DNA of 42,047 nt from contig CANRNT010000019.1 in the NCBI GenBank assembly GCA_947631995.1, positions 1 through 42,047 on the forward strand, written 5' to 3'. Each line of letters starts with the position of its first letter. Within the stretch, counting starts at the first letter, position 1. Under the pieces are notes generated by a model. That model ran no database searches, was not told the DNA's origin, and saw only the letters and a list, made by a program, of their open reading frames with translations. The position numbers and the translations under genes are program-made. This document shows positions 25,779-34,104 of the stretch, in pieces. Source of the stretch: an uncultured Clostridia bacterium. GTDB taxonomy: Bacteria; Bacillota; Clostridia; Oscillospirales; Ruminococcaceae.

Positions 25779-26684
25779 ATGAAAATTGCAGTCACCGGCG
25801 CAACAAGTATGATCGGCTGTGCGCTGATCAGAGAGTGCATTGCAAACGGCGCGCAAGTGCTTGCCATAGTGCGAAAAGAAACAAAGCGGATAGATCATCT
25901 TCCGCAGTCGCCGCTGTTGGAAATAGCCTATGCGGGGCTTGATGAGCTGGATACGGTCAGCGGCAGCGGCTTTGACGCCTTTTACCATTTTGCGTGGCAG
26001 GGTACTATGAGAGCTGAGCGTGAAGACCCTGTTATGCAGGAGCGTAATATACGCAGTACGTTAGCTGCGGCGGAGCTTGCCGTAAAACTGGGCTGCAAAC
26101 AGTTTGTGTTCGCAGGTTCACAGGCAGAATACGGCAGAGTTGAGGGCGTCAGTACGCCGGAGACCGAGCCCCACCCCGAAACTGCTTACGGTATGGCAAA
26201 GCTTTCTGCCGGTATGCTGAGCAGAAAATTGTGCGAAAAGAACGGCTTGACACATATCTGGACAAGGATATACAGCGTTTACGGTACTATGGATAACGCG
26301 GGTACAATGCCGGACTATGCTATAAACTGCTTCATAAAAGGAGAAACAGCAAAGTTCTCCACGGGCAGACAGATGTGGAATTACCTTTATGAAGATGACG
26401 CAGGAAAGCTGTTATTCCGCCTGACACAGCAGAATGCCCCGACAGGTATTTACTGTATCGCGGGAAATGAGCCTATGCCGCTGCGCAGCTATATAGAGAT
26501 AATGCAGCAGACTTTCGGAGAAAATGCCGTTTGTGAGTTTGCGCCTGACAGCGATACGATCCCGCTTGGTATACAGGCGGATATTACAAAAACCGTGCAG
26601 GCAGCAGGTTACTGTCCGCAGATAGGCTTCAAGGATGGTATTTCAAAAGTTATCGCCTTTAAGAGGGCAAAGCAAGGAGAGTGA
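25779..26684 (+). CDS. NAD-dependent epimerase/dehydratase (extended SDR)
   Basis: A 301-residue extended SDR. The dinucleotide motif is TGATSMIG near the N-terminus, the YxxxK pair is in TAYGMAKLS, and FAGSQAEYG supplies the catalytic Ser region. In dideoxyhexose clusters a protein in this place reduces the 4-keto group (paratose or abequose synthase) or epimerises; this is the likely role, finishing the CDP-3,6-dideoxyhexose begun by RfbF/G/H. AAGGAGG before the ATG at 25779 fixes the start; an in-frame TTG just upstream is discounted. Confidence 0.85.
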   Translation: MKIAVTGATSMIGCALIRECIANGAQVLAIVRKETKRIDHLPQSPLLEIAYAGLDELDTVSGSGFDAFYHFAWQGTMRAEREDPVMQERNIRSTLAAAELAVKLGCKQFVFAGSQAEYGRVEGVSTPETEPHPETAYGMAKLSAGMLSRKLCEKNGLTHIWTRIYSVYGTMDNAGTMPDYAINCFIKGETAKFSTGRQMWNYLYEDDAGKLLFRLTQQNAPTGIYCIAGNEPMPLRSYIEIMQQTFGENAVCEFAPDSDTIPLGIQADITKTVQAAGYCPQIGFKDGISKVIAFKRAKQGE

Positions 26685-26691
26685 GATCGTT

Positions 26692-27636
26692 ATGAAACGG
26701 ATCAGCGTCCTTATACCGACGTATAATGAAATGGACAACGTAGAGCCTTTGAGTCAGGCGATAATTGCGGAATTTCAAAAACTGCCGCAGTATGATTATG
26801 AGATAGTATATATTGATAACGATTCAAAAGACGAGACCCGTGACAGACTGCGTAAAATGTGCGCCGAGAATAAGAAGATAAAGGCTATCTTCAACGCAAA
26901 GAATTTCGGACAGAACAATTCACCGTACTACGGTCTGACACAGACAACGGGGGATTGCGTTATATTGATGTGTGCCGACTTTCAGGATCCCGTTAGTATG
27001 ATACCTAAGTTTATCGAGGAATGGGAAAACGGCTATAAGATAGTTATAGCTATAAAGACCTCCAGCAGGGAGAATAAGTTCGTGCGCTTTTTGCGGACGT
27101 GCTATTATAAGCTGATAAAAAAATTCTCCGACGTGGAGCAAATAGAGCATTTCACAGGGTTCGGACTGTATGACAGATCGTTTGTTAACGTCCTGAAGGA
27201 TCTAAATGACCCGACGCCGTTTCTGCGCGGCATAGTTGCGGAGCTTGGCTATAGGCGCAAGGAGATCCCTTATGAACAGCAAAGACGTAAGGCGGGCAAA
27301 TCAAAGAACAACTTTTTCTCCCTGTATGATGTCGCTATGCTGAGCTTTACTTCGTATACGAAGATAGGTCTGCGCCTTGCTACATTCGTCGGACTTTTTA
27401 TTGCTTTTGCAAGCTTCATCATAGCGCTGGTGTACTTTATTCTCAAGCTGTGCTATTGGGATACCTTCAGCGCCGGAATGGCTCCTATGCTGATAGGCAT
27501 TTTCTTCTTGGGATCTGTGCAGCTGATATTCTTGGGACTTATAGGTGAATATATCCTGAGCATGAATAAGCGTATCATGAACAGACCTCTTGTCATAGAG
27601 GAAGAACGGCTGAATTTTGAGGAGGAAGAGTCATGA
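26692..27636 (+). CDS. GT2 polyprenyl-phosphate glycosyltransferase (GtrB/DPM1 type)
   Basis: A 314-residue glycosyltransferase. The N-terminal GT-A domain shows SVLIPTYNEMDN, IDNDSKDETRD and the metal site ADFQDP; the C-terminus has two membrane helices (about 230-255 and 268-292: GLFIAFASFIIALVYFI and MLIGIFFLGSVQLIFLG). This is the GtrB layout that loads a sugar on undecaprenyl phosphate at the inner membrane face. gtrA downstream would supply the flippase. AAGGAG precedes the ATG at 26692. It overlaps rfbG by four bases. Confidence 0.92.
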   Translation: MKRISVLIPTYNEMDNVEPLSQAIIAEFQKLPQYDYEIVYIDNDSKDETRDRLRKMCAENKKIKAIFNAKNFGQNNSPYYGLTQTTGDCVILMCADFQDPVSMIPKFIEEWENGYKIVIAIKTSSRENKFVRFLRTCYYKLIKKFSDVEQIEHFTGFGLYDRSFVNVLKDLNDPTPFLRGIVAELGYRRKEIPYEQQRRKAGKSKNNFFSLYDVAMLSFTSYTKIGLRLATFVGLFIAFASFIIALVYFILKLCYWDTFSAGMAPMLIGIFFLGSVQLIFLGLIGEYILSMNKRIMNRPLVIEEERLNFEEEES

Positions 27637-28697
27637 AATTCTACCGAAATAAAAAGGTTCTCATAACCGGTCATACCGGATTTAAAGGCTCGTGGATGTG
27701 CAGACTGCTTTTGCAGGCAGGCGCTGACGTCACAGGCTATTCGCTGAAGCCGCCTACCGATCCCGCGCTGTTTGAACTGTGCGGACTCGATAAGGATATG
27801 CGCTCCGTTGAGGGAGATGTCCGCGACCTTGCCCATTTGCAGCAGATCATGGACGAGGTAAAGCCTGAGATAGTTATCCATATGGCAGCGCAGCCTATCG
27901 TCCGTGAGTCCTATAAAGATCCCGTTTATACTTATGAAACAAACGTTATGGGTACGGTCAATATACTTGAAGCCGTTAGACATTGCCCCTCGGTAGTATC
28001 TTTTGTGAACGTAACTACGGATAAGGTCTACCTGAACAGAGAGTGGCAGTGGGGCTATCGTGAAAACGAGGAGCTGAACGGCTTTGACCCGTATTCAAAC
28101 TCTAAGTCTTGCTCTGAGCTGGTCACAAGCAGCTATAGAAACTCTTTCTTTGCCGACGGACAGGTAGCTATAACTACTTGTCGGGCGGGAAATGTTATCG
28201 GCGGCGGCGACTTTGCCACCGATAGGATAATTCCCGACTGTATCCGCGCGGTGCAGGCGGGACAGGATATTATAGTGCGAAATCCTTCGTCAACACGGCC
28301 GTATCAGTTCGTGCTTGAACCTGTGTATGCCTATCTTATGATAGCTCACCGCCAGTATGACGACAAGAGCCTCGCAGGCTGCTATAATATAGGGCCTGAC
28401 GATAAGGACTGCCTGACTACCGGAGAATTGGTCACGCTGTTCTGCGATAAGTGGAATGAGGCGAACGGTACGTCCGTTGACTGGAAAAATGTCAGCGTCG
28501 GAGGGCCGCACGAGTCATCGTTTTTGAAGCTCGATTGCTCAAAGGCAAAAAGCGTGTTTGGCTGGAAGCCCGCATGGGGCGTTGAAGAAGCAATGGAAAA
28601 CATTGTGGAATTCAGTATGATATATCTCAAAGGCGGCAGCGTAAAAAACTGCATGGATAAGCAGATAGCGTCGTTTTTGGAAAATTGCCAAAAGTAG
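27633..28697 (+). CDS. rfbG: CDP-glucose 4,6-dehydratase
   Basis: A 354-residue extended SDR turning CDP-glucose to CDP-4-keto-6-deoxyglucose. NAD motif TGHTGFKGSW, followed by VTTDKVYLNREWQWGY and the catalytic Tyr/Lys in DPYSNSKSCSEL. The closing RPYQFVLEPVYAYL block matches RfbG. It sits after the GT2 gene rather than directly behind rfbF, an order different from the classic rfbFGH. Confidence 0.95.
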   Translation: MKFYRNKKVLITGHTGFKGSWMCRLLLQAGADVTGYSLKPPTDPALFELCGLDKDMRSVEGDVRDLAHLQQIMDEVKPEIVIHMAAQPIVRESYKDPVYTYETNVMGTVNILEAVRHCPSVVSFVNVTTDKVYLNREWQWGYRENEELNGFDPYSNSKSCSELVTSSYRNSFFADGQVAITTCRAGNVIGGGDFATDRIIPDCIRAVQAGQDIIVRNPSSTRPYQFVLEPVYAYLMIAHRQYDDKSLAGCYNIGPDDKDCLTTGELVTLFCDKWNEANGTSVDWKNVSVGGPHESSFLKLDCSKAKSVFGWKPAWGVEEAMENIVEFSMIYLKGGSVKNCMDKQIASFLENCQK

Positions 28698-28770
28698 CGC
28701 GACCGCATAGCAGACCCGTGACAGATATGGTACATATGCGTTGTGACAGCGTTATAAGGAGCGTGAATGA

Positions 28771-29265
28771 ATGATAGAGAAAATTTGCCGCAGGGTGTGT
28801 GGTATACTTCATATTTCCGTTTCCGATAAAGCTATGGGTTCGCTGGTGCAGTTTATAAAGTTCGGCCTGATAGGCGTCAGTAATACAGCCATAAGCTATG
28901 GACTGAATGTGTTGGTGCTGTTTTTGATGAAGCCGTATGACCTGTGGTGGGATTACATCGTAGGAAATATGGTAGCGTTTTTCCTGAGTGTGCTGTGGTC
29001 TTATTACTGGAACAGCCGCTTTGTGTTCACATTGGGTGAGGGAGAACAGCGAAGTCATCTGAAAGCCCTGCTAAAAACTTACGTTTCTTATGGGTTTACG
29101 GGAATAATCCTTACCAACCTGCTGTCCAGCCTATGGATAAAGCTTGGTATGTCTAAGTTTATAGCTCCCTTGGTAAACCTTATCATAAGCGTGCCGCTGA
29201 ACTTTGTGTTGAATAAGCTATGGGCGTTCAGAAGCAGCGGCAGCGATAGTGATAATAAACAGTAA
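28771..29265 (+). CDS. GtrA-family membrane protein
   Basis: A 164-residue protein with four membrane helices and GtrA-like signatures (FIKFGLIGVSNTAISYGLN, WSYYWNSRFVF, VPLNFVLNKLWAFR). GtrA proteins are thought to flip polyprenyl-phosphate-linked sugars, so it pairs with the GT2 enzyme two genes upstream. It closes the operon before a strong terminator. Confidence 0.92.
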   Translation: MIEKICRRVCGILHISVSDKAMGSLVQFIKFGLIGVSNTAISYGLNVLVLFLMKPYDLWWDYIVGNMVAFFLSVLWSYYWNSRFVFTLGEGEQRSHLKALLKTYVSYGFTGIILTNLLSSLWIKLGMSKFIAPLVNLIISVPLNFVLNKLWAFRSSGSDSDNKQ

Positions 29266-29268
29266 ATT

Positions 29269-29301
29269 AAAAGCCTTTCTCGGTAATGAGAAAGGCTTTT
29301 T
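29269..29301. terminator. Terminator between convergent gtrA and GT-C gene
   Basis: AAAGCCTTTCTC and GAGAAAGGCTTT form a 12-bp perfect stem with loop GGTAAT, T run on the right and A run on the left, so it can act in both directions. Confidence 0.92.
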
Positions 29302-29324
29302 GCTGCTTTTATTTTTTTGACACA

Positions 29325-31082
29325 TCAGGTTATCCTGTAATAATAATGTGAGCATGGGTCATCGGAAGTACACATATATTCTCCGACAAATTCGTAATCG
29401 CAGTCGACCTCATCTTCCAAAAACTTCTCAACATCAGCCCTATTGGAAACGTTGCTGCTCACAACAAAGTACAAGGGCGTTTCCTGATCTTTGTACTGTT
29501 CAAGCTCATCGGCAACGGGCTCATCAAGTCTTCTGGAATGATAAGCCTCCTCCGTGTTCATCAGATAATATACAAATGCCTGTGAGTGGTGAGATTTGTC
29601 CACAAATACAACGCGGGTGTCATCAAAGCATTGCTGAAAATCATCGGGTCTGTTGTCAAGTATAAAGCTTGACGGGTAGGACAGCGTATGGCTGCCGATT
29701 ATACATATCAGGATAATAGGATACAAGCTGCACATAAGGATACGGCCGTGCTTGTGAGCCTTTTTGCCTCTGATCCTGTAGAAGATGAATGAGAGCAGTC
29801 TTTCAAGATACATGACCGCAAAGAGCGAAAACAGCGGCATTACCAAGTAGATATAACGAACGGTGAATACTCCCATATTGGTAGGACAGATATGGATTAT
29901 CAATATTGCGGTCAACATGCTTGCGAACAATACTATCCAGCTTCCGGCGTTGCCCATTTTGTACATCAGCCGCTTGATAAAAGATATCTCATTTTTGAAA
30001 AATCCGCTGAAAATGCTTTTGACCTTGCTTCCCGATCCTTTATCGGCAGATCTTATCGCCTTAATGAGCATCCAGATAAGATGCAGAGGTATTCCGATAA
30101 TGATCGCATATTTTACTATGTGAACGAACATATGCGGGAGCTGACTTCTCATACGGTTGAAGTAGCGCGGCCAGCCCGTGTAACTGTTCAGTATCAGTCC
30201 GACGGTATTCACAACAGAGTTTAAGTAACTGGTGTGTTCGCCGAATGTGGCGCCTGTGTACATTCCTGAGAATATATGGCGAATAACAGCCGGGAATATA
30301 GCCACTCCGAGACCTGCGCTTCCCAGCACGGTAAATCCGAGAATAAAACCGCGCTTGAAGCGGCGCTTAAAGAAAAGGTATAAAACATGGAAAAGCGTTA
30401 AGAAGAATACATAAATGTATGCGTAGTGCTGTGTCAGAAATCCGAGTACGTCCAATACTACCAGCAGAACAAGGTACTTAGCGCAAAAATGTCTGTCAAG
30501 CAACAGATGTACATATGTGATAGCCGCCATAAAGAAGCTCAACATCATATACATTCTTAAAAAGCATATGTCATTAACGCCCGAACCCGAAAGCCCCCAG
30601 AACAGCGCGACCAGTATGGCGGCGGTGTCGTTCATGCCAAATCTCTTTGCCAGAGCAAACATCAGGATAAGCGTACCTATATAAAATACTATGTTTATGG
30701 AGAAAGTAAACCACCATGAGAACTTGTTTGCGAACAGCGAACATATCGTGTGCACAATAGCGTAGTACAGCGGGGGAGATGTATCGTTTACTTCGTACAT
30801 ATATACCTTGTCGTAAGCGAAGCGTTCGCCGGGTTGAACGGTAAGAGCTTCCTTGTAATACTCGCCGTCGTGCCAATCGTTAAAGTAAGCGTCCTCGGTA
30901 CCTGCGGGCAAAGAGTTATCGTATAAAAACGGCGAGTCATATTTATTGGCAAGCATAAATGACCACACCTCATCAACGTGCGGCTGTGTACGCATACAGA
31001 ACCACACTATGGAAAATGCCGTGCATATGATAATGCAAACTGCCAGAGCGATAATTCGGCGTTTGCGCGTTGTCTTTTCCAT
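29325..31082 (-). CDS. GT-C-fold membrane glycosyltransferase-like protein
   Basis: A 585-residue integral membrane protein with a helix at about 10-30, a first external loop with HVDEVWSF (the acidic pair expected in GT-C enzymes using polyprenyl-phosphate sugars), SPPLYYAIVH, then some ten further hydrophobic helices and a soluble C-terminal domain (about 490-585). This matches PMT/ArnT-like transferases that glycosylate surface polymers or proteins outside the membrane. It likely uses the lipid-linked sugar made by the neighbouring GT2/GtrA pair; this is inference. AAGGAG precedes the ATG at 31082; the longer frame to 31205 reads through the promoter. Confidence 0.82.
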   Translation of the reverse strand: MEKTTRKRRIIALAVCIIICTAFSIVWFCMRTQPHVDEVWSFMLANKYDSPFLYDNSLPAGTEDAYFNDWHDGEYYKEALTVQPGERFAYDKVYMYEVNDTSPPLYYAIVHTICSLFANKFSWWFTFSINIVFYIGTLILMFALAKRFGMNDTAAILVALFWGLSGSGVNDICFLRMYMMLSFFMAAITYVHLLLDRHFCAKYLVLLVVLDVLGFLTQHYAYIYVFFLTLFHVLYLFFKRRFKRGFILGFTVLGSAGLGVAIFPAVIRHIFSGMYTGATFGEHTSYLNSVVNTVGLILNSYTGWPRYFNRMRSQLPHMFVHIVKYAIIIGIPLHLIWMLIKAIRSADKGSGSKVKSIFSGFFKNEISFIKRLMYKMGNAGSWIVLFASMLTAILIIHICPTNMGVFTVRYIYLVMPLFSLFAVMYLERLLSFIFYRIRGKKAHKHGRILMCSLYPIILICIIGSHTLSYPSSFILDNRPDDFQQCFDDTRVVFVDKSHHSQAFVYYLMNTEEAYHSRRLDEPVADELEQYKDQETPLYFVVSSNVSNRADVEKFLEDEVDCDYEFVGEYMCTSDDPCSHYYYRIT

Positions 31083-31134
31083 TGTTTTTTTCTCCTTTTT
31101 ATTTACAAATTCAGGTATTTTAGCAACGGTTATT

Positions 31135-31163
31135 AGTATATCACAAGCCACTCTTTTTGTCAA
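31135..31163 (-). promoter_or_regulatory. Promoter of the GT-C gene
   Basis: TTGACA (31158-31163) and TATACT (31135-31140) on the minus strand, 17 bases apart, extended -10 TGaTATACT. Confidence 0.85.
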
Positions 31164-31205
31164 GAGGGCAAATATCCGACGCTTATAAAAAATTTTAAAA
31201 AACAC

Positions 31206-31234
31206 TTGATTTTCGAAGTGCGATGTGTTATACT
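31206..31234 (+). promoter_or_regulatory. Promoter of secG
   Basis: TTGATT (31206-31211) and TATACT (31229-31234), 17 bases apart, extended -10 TGtTATACT, divergent from the GT-C promoter. Confidence 0.75.
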
Positions 31235-31277
31235 ATATAGGTATGCTGATGTTTTAGTTACTTATGGAGGTTTAATA

Positions 31278-31535
31278 ATGGGAACAGTTGAGTTTATATT
31301 GGGTGTGCTTCTTCTGATATCATGCCTTATAATAATAGTAGTAGTTTTAATGCAGGAAAGTAAAGACCAGGGACTTACTTCTGCCATAGGCGGCGGTTCG
31401 TCCGATACGTTTTTCGGCAAAAACGAGTCCAGAACAAAGGAAGCAAGACTTAACAGATGGACAAAATTCGCCGCTTTCTTGTTTTTCGCCATTACGCTTG
31501 CGGTAAATATAATAATACCGTTCCTGCATAAATAA
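31278..31535 (+). CDS. secG: SecG, preprotein translocase subunit
   Basis: An 85-residue SecG, the accessory subunit of SecYEG. Two membrane helices (about 4-26 and 60-82) flank the glycine-rich cytosolic loop MQESKDQGLTSAIGGGSSD, the family signature. GGAGG (31266-31270) fixes the ATG at 31278. It is transcribed alone between its own promoter and terminator; rnr and smpB, frequent neighbours elsewhere, are not here. Confidence 0.93.
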   Translation: MGTVEFILGVLLLISCLIIIVVVLMQESKDQGLTSAIGGGSSDTFFGKNESRTKEARLNRWTKFAAFLFFAITLAVNIIIPFLHK

Positions 31536-31552
31536 TATCATATGACAGATAC

Positions 31553-31585
31553 AAAGCCCTCTGCCTTAAAAGCGGAGGGCTTTTT
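31553..31585 (+). terminator. Terminator of secG
   Basis: AAAGCCCTCTGC pairs with GCGGAGGGCTTT (one G-U) around CTTAAAA and is followed by TTTT. Confidence 0.88.
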
Positions 31586-31600
31586 GTGTACGGTCGTCTT

Positions 31601-32437
31601 TTAATCAATGAATAATCTTTCGATATCCTTAGGCAGGGGAGAGGTAAAAAGCATTTCTTTGCCCGTTACAGGGTGAGAGAGCAGCATTTTGCCGCAATGA
31701 AGCGCCTGACGTTCTATGTCGGCGGTGCTCCCTCCGTAAAGACCGTCGCCTGCAAGAGGGAAGCCGATGTGTGAAAAATGTACCCTTATCTGATGAGTGC
31801 GCCCTGTATCGAGATGTATCTCAAGAAGCGTGTATTTATCGCTGTGCTGTATCGGGGCGTAATGCGTCACGGCTCTCTGTCCGTCAGAGCGAACACACCG
31901 CTTTATGATACTTTCTCTTTCCCGCGCAATGGGAAGGCTTATAGTGCCGCCTTGTTCTATTATGCCGCATACCGCAGCGTAATAGACCTTTTGTATGCCG
32001 TGCTGCAGGAGCTTTGCCGCAAACGGGTCTAACGCGGCCGCGCACAACCCCGTTGTATCCCTGTCCAATCTGTTTATCGGGCGATAGGTCTTATCGGGAT
32101 AAAGATACGAAAAATAGTTTCCCAAGGTGTCGCTTCTGTGCCTTGACGACGGGTGTATCGGCATATTTGACGGCTTGTCAAATATGATAAGCGCCTCGTC
32201 ACGGTATACTATCGGTACGTCCGCCGACAGCTTCTCGCCCGTGTCGGATACGTCCTCCATGCTTATGACTATTATATCTCCCTCGTTTGCGATATCTACC
32301 GTCCTCGCGGGTCTGCCGTTGAGCGTTATGCCCTCATCGACCCTTTTCAGCTTTGAGATCAGCCTGCGCGAGACCCCGTTCCTTTTCAGTACATTTCCTA
32401 CGGCAGAGCTGCCGTGAGCGATAAATGTGTACTTCAT
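31601..32437 (-). CDS. RluA-family pseudouridine synthase (second copy)
   Basis: A 278-residue pseudouridine synthase. The active-site loop is NRLDRDTTGLCA and the second family block GRTHQIRVHFSHIG; an S4-like stretch (VSRRLISKLKRV, LNGRPA) is at the N-terminus. It is distinct in sequence from the other RluA protein at the left of the window, so the two probably modify different sites. It is the last gene of a leftward unit behind a phosphatase and a membrane protein. Confidence 0.9.
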   Translation of the reverse strand: MKYTFIAHGSSAVGNVLKRNGVSRRLISKLKRVDEGITLNGRPARTVDIANEGDIIVISMEDVSDTGEKLSADVPIVYRDEALIIFDKPSNMPIHPSSRHRSDTLGNYFSYLYPDKTYRPINRLDRDTTGLCAAALDPFAAKLLQHGIQKVYYAAVCGIIEQGGTISLPIARERESIIKRCVRSDGQRAVTHYAPIQHSDKYTLLEIHLDTGRTHQIRVHFSHIGFPLAGDGLYGGSTADIERQALHCGKMLLSHPVTGKEMLFTSPLPKDIERLFID

Positions 32438-32438
32438 A

Positions 32439-33248
32439 TCAGCTTTCCTTGCCGCTCATGTATTCCCGTACAGCTTCATCTGTTACCAGCTCCGAGCACA
32501 GCACCGCCACGCTCATGTAGTAATACGGAATAACAACGATTATAGGGAATATCAGCAGGCACATCATAAGGTAATGCAGAAAAGAAAGCTGAAATACAAG
32601 GTATCTTATAACGTTGCCCCTCATCAGCCGTGAAGAAAGTATAAAAGTGTCAATTATTCCCGTTTCGGGGTGCAGAGCCGCAATGTACGGTATAAGACGG
32701 AGCTTTATCTTGAAGTATATAAAAACGCTCAGCATTATTATCGCCATAAGCAGACAAAGCATGAACATCAGCAGGCTTCTTGTAGTGATAGACTGCCTGC
32801 AAAGCTCGATATAATATGCAACACCGAAGCAGCAGGCGGCGAGCGGTATCAGCAGCATAGCCTGATATATCAGCGATAATGTCTGCAAAAGTATTATTCT
32901 GACATAGTGTACAGCACCGATATGCCTAAGCTCCCATTGAGTGCCCAAAAAGCTTTTCCCCTGCGACAGGCTTATGTATGTGCCGCGCAGGTTTGCTACC
33001 TCAGGAACGAACAGCAGATAGTATATTACGGCACGGCATATCATGAGATAAAAAGCCGTAGGGGAGGAGATGTAATCAAAATACGATGTGTATTTTCCGT
33101 CTATCATTACGGTTATATTGTATATGATAAGCTCGCCCAGAGCTATCATGGTTGCAAAGGATATAAGCGTCGTGCTGAGAGCGACGCAGTTTCCCCAGTT
33201 TCCCGCGAGCCTTATCCTCGCCAGACGCTTTATCTGCGAATTGTTCAT
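32439..33248 (-). CDS. DUF975-like integral membrane protein
   Basis: A 269-residue protein with about six hydrophobic helices. The N-terminal IKRLARIRLAGNWGNCVALS resembles the opening of DUF975 proteins (a basic helix ending in GNW), a Firmicutes family of unknown function. No transporter motif is visible. AGGTGAGC precedes the ATG; its stop lies one base before the pseudouridine synthase ORF. Confidence 0.65.
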   Translation of the reverse strand: MNNSQIKRLARIRLAGNWGNCVALSTTLISFATMIALGELIIYNITVMIDGKYTSYFDYISSPTAFYLMICRAVIYYLLFVPEVANLRGTYISLSQGKSFLGTQWELRHIGAVHYVRIILLQTLSLIYQAMLLIPLAACCFGVAYYIELCRQSITTRSLLMFMLCLLMAIIMLSVFIYFKIKLRLIPYIAALHPETGIIDTFILSSRLMRGNVIRYLVFQLSFLHYLMMCLLIFPIIVVIPYYYMSVAVLCSELVTDEAVREYMSGKES

Positions 33249-33285
33249 TGCTGCTCACCTGCCTTTCACGTTTTAATACAAGCTT

Positions 33286-33906
33286 TTAGTCTTTCAGATA
33301 CGGGAATTTTCCGCGTATCTCAAAGGCATTTGACCGCTGCCACATATCTGCTGTGACCAATACCTCGTAGCCCTCGCCGAAGTCGCTCGGCCAGTTCATC
33401 GGCGCAGCCTTGGGAAGTCCGAAACAGCTGAGCATATTCATTATTATGCCTCCGTGAGTTATTACAGCCGCCGTGTCTACTCCCTTTTCCATCATGTCGT
33501 TTATTATGAAATCCGCCGCCCAGTAACAGCGCTCAACAACGTCCCTCATGCTTTCGCCGTTCGGGGGAGGGTTGTCCAGACCGCCTTTCATAAACTCCTT
33601 GTATTCGGGAGTATCCATAATGTCAAGCGCACGCCTGTTCTCAAAGTCGCCGAAATTCATTTCGCGCAGCTCGGGCACGAGCCTCATGGTGCAGTCGGTG
33701 TACAAAAGCTCAGCAGTCTCGCGGCAGCGCTTCAGAGGAGATGTGTATATCCTTTCAACGTGCGGGTATATCATTTCCTGCTTTTTTGCCATAAGCTCCT
33801 CGCGTCCGCGGCTGCACAGCCCCTCATCGGTCAGCCCGATGTATTTGCCGTCAAGATTTCCCTGAGTTATGCCGTGGCGTATAAATTGCAGCCTGTATCC
33901 TTTCAT
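33286..33906 (-). CDS. Histidine phosphatase family protein
   Basis: A 206-residue phosphoglycerate-mutase-like phosphatase. The phospho-accepting His is in FIRHGITQGN near residue 10, with the second His in ITHGGIIMNML and the Arg/Glu set in SPLKRCRETAELL. Substrate is open (cobalamin-pathway CobC, fructose-2,6-bisphosphatase-like and broad phosphatases share this pattern). First gene of the leftward trio. Confidence 0.88.
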   Translation of the reverse strand: MKGYRLQFIRHGITQGNLDGKYIGLTDEGLCSRGREELMAKKQEMIYPHVERIYTSPLKRCRETAELLYTDCTMRLVPELREMNFGDFENRRALDIMDTPEYKEFMKGGLDNPPPNGESMRDVVERCYWAADFIINDMMEKGVDTAAVITHGGIIMNMLSCFGLPKAAPMNWPSDFGEGYEVLVTADMWQRSNAFEIRGKFPYLKD

Positions 33907-33981
33907 ACAACAACATTCCCTCTGTAAATAAATTTTTTGATAAAATATTGCACAAATAGGTCATTTCCACTAAAAAACCAC

Positions 33982-34010
33982 TTTACAAATTGAATAAAAT
34001 CGTTTATAAT
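33982..34010 (+). promoter_or_regulatory. Promoter of the rnf operon
   Basis: TTTACA (33982-33987) and TATAAT (34005-34010), 17 bases apart. A leader of about 88 bases follows, with a small AAAGC/GCTTT hairpin. Confidence 0.75.
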
Positions 34011-34104
34011 ATACTTTGGAACGATGTATTCTTTTGTGTAAAGCGCTATATGCTTTATTGTAACACATTTTTTTGATAAATTCAACCTTGTCAGGAGGAT
34101 TTAT

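Noticed and set aside
31083-31205. Longer N-terminus for the GT-C protein
   Set aside because: The extension contains the consensus promoter of the gene itself.
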